Assembly (NCBI GenBank): GCA_017609695.1
Contig: JAFCDM010000021.1
Coordinates: forward strand, 1-14,837
DNA length: 14,837 nt
Origin: Candidatus Pacearchaeota archaeon
Lineage (GTDB): Archaea; Nanobdellota; Nanobdellia; Pacearchaeales; GW2011-AR1
Reading direction: 5' to 3'
Position 1 is the first letter of the stretch; every line of letters starts with the position of its first letter. Below, piece by piece: positions 1 through 5,079 of the stretch. Both the position numbers and the translations under genes were made by a program. The notes under the pieces were generated by a model. It saw only the letters and a list, made by a program, of their open reading frames with translations, was not told where the DNA came from and made no database searches.

Positions 1-1
1 T

Positions 2-595
2 AATAGGGCTGTTGATTGTATTGACCAAAATGATGAAGAAGATTGTCTTAATACAGATAAAAGAGATTGTTATTGGTTGCTTGGAGCTGTATTTACTGGT
101 TCTGCAACAAGTGGTGTAAGTGCTGCTTCAAATTCTGGTTCTGATTCTAATGTTTTTGGGGGTGGAAGCACAGGAGGATTTTCAGGAGGTGTGACAGGAA
201 ATGCTGTTGCCCCTATAACTGGTTATGCTACTAAAGAAGAAGCATCTGGAATTCAGTTTGGAGGAGGTATTTGCTTACCTAATGTTCCGATTGGATTAAA
301 ATTCTGGAATAATGGAGATGCACAACCTGTTTGTGCATTAGGAAATTCTGTTTGTGTTGTTGAATATGAAAAAGGTTTAGTTAGTAAAGAAAAATGTGTT
401 AACAATTGTGAATGTTTAGAAATGAGTTATGCTCAAAAAATGAATGAAGTTTGCACTTCTATTGGAGATTGTGGGGCTTATGTAAATATTGCAGGAAGAT
501 TTACAGATGATGGTGCAGAATACAAAATCCATGGAGCTAAAATGACAATTAGTAAAGGGATTATAAATGAAGTAAGAAGTAGAGCAAGGGGTTGA
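2..595 (+). CDS. Cys-rich surface protein with Gly/Ser linker, 3' part only
   Basis: The reading frame is open to the window edge, so the true start lies upstream; an in-frame TTG at 77 is not a credible start because coding-like sequence (CIDQNDEEDCLN, DCYW) precedes it. The visible part has a Cys/Asp-rich segment, then a low-complexity Gly/Ser/Ala linker with repeated GGG/GGF motifs, then a second Cys-rich module containing CVNNCECLEMS and GDCGAYVNIAGRF, and a basic tail. The paired cysteines and linker suggest an extracellular, disulfide-stabilised protein. From memory, ECLE...CGAYVN modules recur in large secreted proteins of Woesearchaeota and Pacearchaeota, usually with no known function. 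A possible small membrane ORF begins inside its stop codon region. Confident as a coding region; the role is unknown. Confidence 0.8.
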   Translation, partial: NRAVDCIDQNDEEDCLNTDKRDCYWLLGAVFTGSATSGVSAASNSGSDSNVFGGGSTGGFSGGVTGNAVAPITGYATKEEASGIQFGGGICLPNVPIGLKFWNNGDAQPVCALGNSVCVVEYEKGLVSKEKCVNNCECLEMSYAQKMNEVCTSIGDCGAYVNIAGRFTDDGAEYKIHGAKMTISKGIINEVRSRARG

Positions 596-727
596 ATAAA
601 AAAAGAGAAGAAGTATTAATGGATATTTTAAAAAACTATTGCTGGTCTTGAAGTTTTAAACTTGGTTGTGTTTATGTTTGCTTTTTGTGTTGTTTTAAAT
701 TTTAAGATTTCCTTGTTTGATTATTAA
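592..727 (+). pseudogene. Small single-helix membrane protein, apparently frameshifted in an A6 run
   Basis: A frame starting at TTG 592 (overlapping the upstream TGA) or ATG 619 encodes NKKREEVLMDILK and then stops at 649-651. The +1 frame from 635 instead continues as TIAGLEVLNLVVFMFAFC and on to a stop at 725-727. The change of frame falls in the six-A run at 630-635. Removing one A gives a 35-residue (ATG) or about 44-residue (TTG) protein with a charged N-terminus and one transmembrane helix. The hydrophobic segment has no good start of its own, so the two halves probably belong together. It could be a real broken gene, a homopolymer sequencing error, or a slippage site. The product resembles no family I know. 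Confidence 0.4.
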
Positions 728-737
728 AAAACTGTGA

Positions 738-947
738 TTATTTTGGAAATCCACGATTCTCTATTAATGTATTCAAACTTTGCATAATAAAATAGCTTTG
801 AACATCCTTTTGAACTTGTTCTTCAACAGTAGGATAATACACTCCTGCTCCAGGTTTAGGATTTGCAGATTCACAACCTAAAACTCCTACTAAAGCACTT
901 CCAGTCAAAACTGTATTCCTTAAAGTTTTCTTCATATTTATTTTCAT
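738..947 (-). CDS. Small predicted lipoprotein
   Basis: This 69-residue protein begins MKINMKKT and continues with a short hydrophobic stretch ending in a lipobox-like V-L-G-C, with the cysteine at residue 25. The mature part is Pro/Gly-containing and then polar (EEQVQKDVQ), ending in an amphipathic segment. It is probably exported and lipid-anchored at Cys25. The start is supported by a TATA box whose centre lies about 25 nt upstream, as expected for a leaderless mRNA; the second Met (residue 5) is a possible alternative. The gene is convergent with the preceding forward genes. A 21-nt element upstream of the TATA box is shared with the 4577/4728 intergenic region, where another small lipoprotein gene lies. 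No family recognised. Confidence 0.62.
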   Translation of the reverse strand: MKINMKKTLRNTVLTGSALVGVLGCESANPKPGAGVYYPTVEEQVQKDVQSYFIMQSLNTLIENRGFPK

Positions 948-968
948 AAAAATAATAAAGCTTGGGAC

Positions 969-976
969 TTTATAAA
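969..976 (-). promoter_or_regulatory. TATA box for the small lipoprotein gene
   Basis: TTTATAAA lies with its centre 25-26 nt upstream of the ATG at 947, the archaeal spacing for a transcript that starts at or next to the start codon. Confidence 0.6.
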
Positions 977-980
977 CTTT

Positions 981-1001
981 TCGTATCTCTTAAGTGGTTA
1001 C
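981..1001 (-). promoter_or_regulatory. Shared upstream element, copy 1
   Basis: The plus strand reads TCGTATCT, then CTTA, then AGTGGTTAC. It matches the reverse complement of 4618-4638 at 18 of 21 positions; the three differences are adjacent and central. It sits 4 nt upstream of the TATA box of the lipoprotein gene, a position typical of an activator or repressor site. No other full copy was seen in the window. Confidence 0.4.
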
Positions 1002-1070
1002 TTTTTGAAGGGGTTGTGAATTATAATAATTTAATGGATTTTTTATTTTCAAAAAATATTCAACAACAAA

Positions 1071-1078
1071 TTTATAAA
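1071..1078 (+). promoter_or_regulatory. TATA box upstream of an 8-codon ORF
   Basis: TTTATAAA is centred 25-26 nt before the ATG at 1100, the same spacing as for the other leaderless genes here. It would give the downstream glycosyltransferase a leader of about 68 nt carrying a tiny ORF. Confidence 0.5.
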
Positions 1079-1099
1079 CATCTTTAATCTAAATTAAGT

Positions 1100-1126
1100 A
1101 TGGAAAAAAAGAGAAGAAGTATCTAA
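1100..1126 (+). CDS. Eight-codon leader ORF (MEKKRRSI)
   Basis: ATG GAA AAA AAG AGA AGA AGT ATC TAA lies at the exact leaderless distance from a TATA box and ends 41 nt before the GT4 start. It includes a 19-nt sequence also present at 598-616. It may be a regulatory leader peptide, the remnant of a longer gene, or just a purine-rich leader that happens to contain an ATG. Translation cannot be judged from the sequence. Confidence 0.25.
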   Translation: MEKKRRSI

Positions 1127-1138
1127 TTATTCTAAATG

Positions 1139-1146
1139 ATTAAATA
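1139..1146 (+). promoter_or_regulatory. Second TATA-like box, for the GT4 gene
   Basis: ATTAAATA is centred 25-26 nt upstream of the ATG at 1168, allowing a leaderless transcript of the glycosyltransferase independent of the 1071 promoter. Confidence 0.4.
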
Positions 1147-1167
1147 GTCTAAAACATATTTCATTTT

Positions 1168-2262
1168 ATGAAAATTGCAATACATTCGCCAAGAGTTTCT
1201 TATTATTACGGGGGAGCTGAAAGGTATATTTTAAATATGAGTTTAGCACTTCAAAAAATCAATAAAGATATCTCTTTAATAACTTATAATGCCCCTAAAA
1301 AAACAAAGTGGTTTAAAGAATTTCAACAAAAATTTAAAGGAAAAATTGTTCTTTTGGATTCTAATGAAATAAATCAAAAATTTAATCTTTTTAGGTATGC
1401 AAACAAATCTTCTTTATGGGATTTAGAATCCAAATTATTTTCTAAAGCAAGTAAAGATTATTATAAAAATAATAAATTTGATTTAATTAGCATACATTAT
1501 ACTACAGACTGTTTTGGGATTTCTAAAAAAAGTAAGGTTTGTCTTCATTTACATGGAGTTCCAAAGAAAATAAGAAAAAAAGATTCTCAAGCATTAGAAA
1601 TTCCTTTTAAGATTATTGCAGTATCAAAATATGTTTTAAATAAATGGAGTAATGCAATAAATAAGAGGGGAGGGGTTAGTGTTATCTTAAATGGAATAAA
1701 TATTCTAAAAATAAAACAACTTAAGAAAAATAATGATATTATTTTTTTTGGTAGACTTATAAAAATAAAAGGAGTAGATATATTAATAAAATCTATTAAA
1801 GAGATCCATAATCATTTTAAGAATATTAAAATTATAATAGTTGGAGAAGGTCCAGAAAAAAATAATTTGGAGAAATTAGCAAGAAAATTAGGTTTGTATA
1901 AAAATATAAGATTTTTTGGGCATGTTGAAGATGTTAAACTTCATAATTTAATTAAAAAATCTAAAATCTGTGTTTTTCCTTCTTATGCCCGGGAGGGGGT
2001 AATGACAACTCTCCTTGAAGCTGCCCTTTTTAAATCAACCATATTAGCCTCTGATTCTTGTAGTAATAGAGAATTTATTAGAAATAAATACAATGGAATT
2101 TTTTTTAAGCCAAAAAATATAAAAAATCTATCAAAAAAAATAGAATTATTATTATCAAATCAAAAGCTACGAAATAATCTAGCTAAAAACTGTAGAAAAA
2201 CTGTAGAGAAATGGACATGGAAAAATCAAGCAAAAAAGATTTTCAATGTGTATAAAAAATAA
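1168..2262 (+). CDS. GT4-family (GT-B fold) glycosyltransferase
   Basis: This 364-residue protein should transfer a sugar from an activated donor to a glycan or lipid acceptor on the cytoplasmic side of the membrane. It has the full set of GT4 landmarks: a glycine-rich acceptor-side loop GGAERY near residue 16, HGVP in the middle, AVSKYV and NGI before the domain hinge, FFGRL...KGVDILIKS at the start of the donor domain, GEGPEKNNLEKL, FFGHV, and the EX7E signature with Glu276 and Glu284 (E-GVMTTLL-E). The length is typical of the family. There is no signal peptide or membrane helix. Its stop codon abuts the stop codon of the convergent GT2 gene with no gap. Together with the GT2 gene it points to surface-glycan or N-glycan synthesis; the exact sugar cannot be read from the sequence. 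Confidence 0.9.
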   Translation: MKIAIHSPRVSYYYGGAERYILNMSLALQKINKDISLITYNAPKKTKWFKEFQQKFKGKIVLLDSNEINQKFNLFRYANKSSLWDLESKLFSKASKDYYKNNKFDLISIHYTTDCFGISKKSKVCLHLHGVPKKIRKKDSQALEIPFKIIAVSKYVLNKWSNAINKRGGVSVILNGINILKIKQLKKNNDIIFFGRLIKIKGVDILIKSIKEIHNHFKNIKIIIVGEGPEKNNLEKLARKLGLYKNIRFFGHVEDVKLHNLIKKSKICVFPSYAREGVMTTLLEAALFKSTILASDSCSNREFIRNKYNGIFFKPKNIKNLSKKIELLLSNQKLRNNLAKNCRKTVEKWTWKNQAKKIFNVYKK

Positions 2263-3252
2263 TCATTTTTTAGAATAACACCATATCTTAGCAGGATCTT
2301 TTTCAAATGAATATTTAAATAAAAATTTCTCAATTTTTCGGATTATTTCATAAATATAAAATAATATTTTTGTTTTTTTATCTTGTTTGTTAATATATTC
2401 TTTATTTATTTTAAGTTTTGATAGTCTTCTAATTTTTTTAAATTTAGGATAAGATTTTTCTAAATTTTTTAAATCGTAATATACTCTTTTATAAACGCGA
2501 TAATGATAGGATAAGGAAGTAAATGGTTTGTAATAAACAATCGCATCATATCTATTACGAATGCTATCTTTTCCATATTTATATAAAATATTATCTGATA
2601 AAAAAGTATCATCTCCTACAACTCCTGATTTTTTTGAAGGTTTTGCCCAAACTAATTTAGATCTTAATGCAAACATCCTCCCATGAAAAAATATTTTTGA
2701 TTGAAGTTCGTGATTATAGTTTGTGTTTTTGTATTGAGGGTCAAACAAGGCATAATGATGATATTTTTCTACATCATATTTACTTTTTTCCCAAGAAGAG
2801 TGCCTTGATCTTATATTTAATACTTTAGACATTAATTTTTTCCATAAATTCTTACCAACATATTTTTTTGCAATAGGGAAGGATCCAACAACCATTATCT
2901 TTTTATGTTTGTCTAATTCAAATATTAATTTTTTAATAGAACCCCTTTTAATTTCTATATCTGAATCTAAAAAGATAATATGATCCTTTTCTGAATGAAT
3001 ATTTTTAATTATTTTTTCTTGAGCATTTAATTTTCCCTTTTTACTTTTTAAAATTTTAATATTAAGTTTAAAGTATTTTTGTTGTAAACTTAGAGTTATT
3101 TTTTCACTATTATCTGTGCACCCGTTTAAACATAAAAAAGTTATAATATTCCTATTTAAGGATAAAGAATCTTTATATAAAGATTTTATGCATTTTTCTA
3201 AATAATTCTCTTCATTATATACTGGAATTGCAAAATATAAATTATTTTTCAT
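2263..3252 (-). CDS. GT2-family (GT-A fold) glycosyltransferase
   Basis: This 329-residue protein starts with the GT2 nucleotide-binding strand (FAIPVYNEE, residues 7-15), followed by CLNGCTDNS (41-49), KGKLNA (72-77) and the metal-binding DXD motif FLDSD (Asp96, Asp98). A later GDDTFLSDN segment probably supplies acceptor-side acidic residues. The C-terminal 100 residues are strongly basic with an amphipathic or hydrophobic stretch (KILFYIYEIIRKIEKFLF), suggesting peripheral membrane attachment. It is the last gene of a three-gene reverse operon and overlaps the Nudix gene by 4 nt (ATGA), so translation is probably coupled. A glycan-building role is likely; donor and acceptor are unknown. 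Confidence 0.88.
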   Translation of the reverse strand: MKNNLYFAIPVYNEENYLEKCIKSLYKDSLSLNRNIITFLCLNGCTDNSEKITLSLQQKYFKLNIKILKSKKGKLNAQEKIIKNIHSEKDHIIFLDSDIEIKRGSIKKLIFELDKHKKIMVVGSFPIAKKYVGKNLWKKLMSKVLNIRSRHSSWEKSKYDVEKYHHYALFDPQYKNTNYNHELQSKIFFHGRMFALRSKLVWAKPSKKSGVVGDDTFLSDNILYKYGKDSIRNRYDAIVYYKPFTSLSYHYRVYKRVYYDLKNLEKSYPKFKKIRRLSKLKINKEYINKQDKKTKILFYIYEIIRKIEKFLFKYSFEKDPAKIWCYSKK

Positions 3253-3707
3253 TCTTTATAATCAACACTATAAGGGGGCAAAGAAAAATATCTCTCTTGA
3301 AGATTCTCTTTTAATGTTTGGGCAATAATTTTTGGTCTTAGATCTATCTTATCTAATTTTTCTATGTCAACCCATAAAGCTTCTTTAATCTTTCCATTAT
3401 CGTCTATTTGAATATTAATTCTGTTATCATTTATTGGTTCTGCTAAGAAAAAAATGATTATTGATCTTTTTGTCCAATCCTTTTTATATATGTATTCATT
3501 TATATGGATTAATCTCTTTATTCTTACCTTTATGCCTGTTTCTTCAAAAGTTTCCCTAACCGCCCCTTCTTTGAGGGTTTCACCAAACTTTAATCCCCCT
3601 CCTGGAAAAAGAAAAAATTCTTTATCTTCATATTGTGATCTAACAAGTAAAACTTTATTTTCCTTTATTGTTATTGTTGCAGGCCTTATGCTAATTTTTT
3701 CTTCCAT
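3249..3707 (-). CDS. Nudix hydrolase
   Basis: This 152-residue protein carries a complete Nudix box at residues 37-59: Gly37, five residues, Glu43, seven residues, then RETFEETGI (GX5EX7REUXEEXGU), which binds the metal and hydrolyses a nucleoside diphosphate linked to another moiety. FPGGG directly before it and the N-terminal VLLVRSQYED strand are also typical. It lies between an HPr-kinase-like gene (18 nt upstream) and a glycosyltransferase (4-nt overlap), so the substrate could be a nucleotide sugar or another activated metabolite of the same pathway, although general housecleaning of modified nucleotides is an alternative. Antisense reading of this gene gives a forward open frame that is not a gene. 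Confidence 0.92.
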   Translation of the reverse strand: MEEKISIRPATITIKENKVLLVRSQYEDKEFFLFPGGGLKFGETLKEGAVRETFEETGIKVRIKRLIHINEYIYKKDWTKRSIIIFFLAEPINDNRINIQIDDNGKIKEALWVDIEKLDKIDLRPKIIAQTLKENLQERYFSLPPYSVDYKE

Positions 3708-3725
3708 TTTATGTTAGGTAATCTA

Positions 3726-4577
3726 TTATTTATTAAATTCTTTTTTAACAAACTTACTTAATTGATCAAGATCTCCTTGAAAGTAATAAATAGGGATTGT
3801 TTTAGTTAACCTTTTTATAGCATTAACCCTTTTTAAAGACAACTCTTCGTTGTCAATAGATTGAAGAGGATATTTGAAATTACCAATAAACTTGGTATCT
3901 CCTCTAATTCTCCTGGTTAATTCCTTATTCAACTGCCAGAATGCGTCAATTTGATTTAATTTATAATATATTGGATCTTTTAATCCATGATCTAAATGTG
4001 GAAGGACCATCATGGAAATATGAGGTCGCAAGTAGGAACTTTTCTTAATCCTTTGAAATTCTTTTTGAGATCCAACTTTTTGTCGCAGAACTTCTTTTCT
4101 TAATGCAATACTTTTAGAACCACCATAGAGTATTTGTTCATTTAAGTTCAAGAGAGTTTTTTCATCTGAAAAAAATTCGAAACCATTTGCAGTAAGTTCT
4201 AATGCAGAACTTGTTTTTCCTAAATTTGTGGCACCCCCAAAAAATACTATAGCTTGGTTTTCTTTTTGGACAGAAGAGGAGTTTAGTGAATATACTCCAA
4301 GTTTTTCTTGTCGTGCTCTTTCTAAAAAATAGTCACAAGCAGAAACAAGCCCTCTATGGTCATTTGTTTGAGGAATAATAATCTGTGGATATTTTAATAT
4401 TACTGGTTTATTACAGGCCTTTTCTTCTACAAATATATCTGGAATTTTGGTGTAATCAATTTGTGCCCCAGGCATATAATGAAATGTAAAACTATCATTT
4501 GCTATCTCTACTATTTTTAAAGGGGTAGTTATAATCTTTCCAGTAACTCCTGCCGAGCTAATTATTATGTGCCTCAT
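3726..4577 (-). CDS. HPr kinase-like P-loop protein
   Basis: This 283-residue protein has an N-terminal region of about 105 residues of unknown fold, then a Walker A loop GGATNLGKTS (residues 114-123; Gly120, Lys121, Thr122) preceded by a hydrophobic strand (AIVFF). An acidic FFSDEK motif follows (137-140), as in the P-loop domain of HPr kinase/PEP-carboxykinase-like proteins. There is no sign of a sugar phosphotransferase system here, so HPr itself is an unlikely substrate. Small HprK-like proteins are known beside glycan and peptide-modification genes, where they may phosphorylate sugars or peptides. It heads a reverse operon with the Nudix and GT2 genes. A TATA box is centred 25-26 nt upstream of the start, implying a leaderless mRNA. 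Confident in the P-loop fold, less so in the reaction. Confidence 0.72.
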   Translation of the reverse strand: MRHIIISSAGVTGKIITTPLKIVEIANDSFTFHYMPGAQIDYTKIPDIFVEEKACNKPVILKYPQIIIPQTNDHRGLVSACDYFLERARQEKLGVYSLNSSSVQKENQAIVFFGGATNLGKTSSALELTANGFEFFSDEKTLLNLNEQILYGGSKSIALRKEVLRQKVGSQKEFQRIKKSSYLRPHISMMVLPHLDHGLKDPIYYKLNQIDAFWQLNKELTRRIRGDTKFIGNFKYPLQSIDNEELSLKRVNAIKRLTKTIPIYYFQGDLDQLSKFVKKEFNK

Positions 4578-4598
4578 AATCTTTTATGAAAAAAATAA

Positions 4599-4606
4599 TA
4601 TATAAA
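4599..4606 (-). promoter_or_regulatory. TATA box for the HprK-like operon
   Basis: The minus strand reads TTTATATA, centred 25-26 nt upstream of the ATG at 4577. It is the promoter of the three-gene reverse operon. Confidence 0.6.
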
Positions 4607-4617
4607 TCTTCCTATTT

Positions 4618-4638
4618 GTAACCACTTTTAAGATACGA
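4618..4638 (+). promoter_or_regulatory. Shared upstream element, copy 2
   Basis: It reads GTAACCACTT, then TTA, then AGATACGA. It matches copy 1 (981-1001) in inverted orientation at 18 of 21 positions. It lies 11 nt behind the TATA box of the reverse operon and about 60 nt ahead of the TATA box of the forward lipoprotein gene, so it could act on either or both. Confidence 0.4.
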
Positions 4639-4697
4639 TAGATTTAAAAAGATTTGATTCATTGTAAAAATTATTAAAAAATCTTTTTAACTAAAGT

Positions 4698-4705
4698 TTT
4701 ATTAA
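4698..4705 (+). promoter_or_regulatory. TATA-like box for the second small lipoprotein gene
   Basis: TTTATTAA is centred 26-27 nt before the ATG at 4728, again consistent with a leaderless transcript. Confidence 0.45.
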
Positions 4706-4727
4706 TGATAAAATATTAAAAATTATA

Positions 4728-5042
4728 ATGAGAAAACAAAAAGCAATAGGATTGTTTGGAAGATGTTTGTTAGGTGGAGCTTTAGCTTTGGGGATTGGAA
4801 GTGGGGGTTGTATTGATGATTATGCGTCTAAAGATCTTGGTGCGGCCATTATTGCAAGTGGAGGATTAGATTCTCCTGAAAATACCCCTCAACAAAATTT
4901 AGTTATTCACAGTGCAGGAGTGGGCATGCAAAATTATCAAAGAAATCAGGCCATTAGAGAAGCTGGAACACATGACAAAGTTGATGACTTTATATATAAT
5001 AGTAAAAAAGAAAAATTAAAAAGATTTATTGAAGATTTTTAA
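4728..5042 (+). CDS. Small predicted lipoprotein or secreted protein
   Basis: This 104-residue protein has a basic N-terminus (MRKQK), a Gly/Leu/Ala-rich hydrophobic stretch, and a GSGGC site at Cys28 that may be lipid-modified, although serine at -3 is a weaker lipobox than usual. The mature part is polar, with Gly/Ala-rich turns and a charged C-terminus (KKEKLKRFIEDF). It precedes the large surface protein by 37 nt and may be co-transcribed with it. Like the gene at 738-947 it is a short lipoprotein-like product near a copy of the same 21-nt element, but the two mature sequences do not clearly align. No family recognised. Confidence 0.6.
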   Translation: MRKQKAIGLFGRCLLGGALALGIGSGGCIDDYASKDLGAAIIASGGLDSPENTPQQNLVIHSAGVGMQNYQRNQAIREAGTHDKVDDFIYNSKKEKLKRFIEDF

Positions 5043-5079
5043 TAAATCACAAGAATAATAAATCAAAAACCAAAAGAGA

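Noticed and set aside
3454..3717. Forward open frame of 87 codons
   Set aside because: It is the antisense of the Nudix gene, whose motif is complete; the antisense product has no recognisable features.
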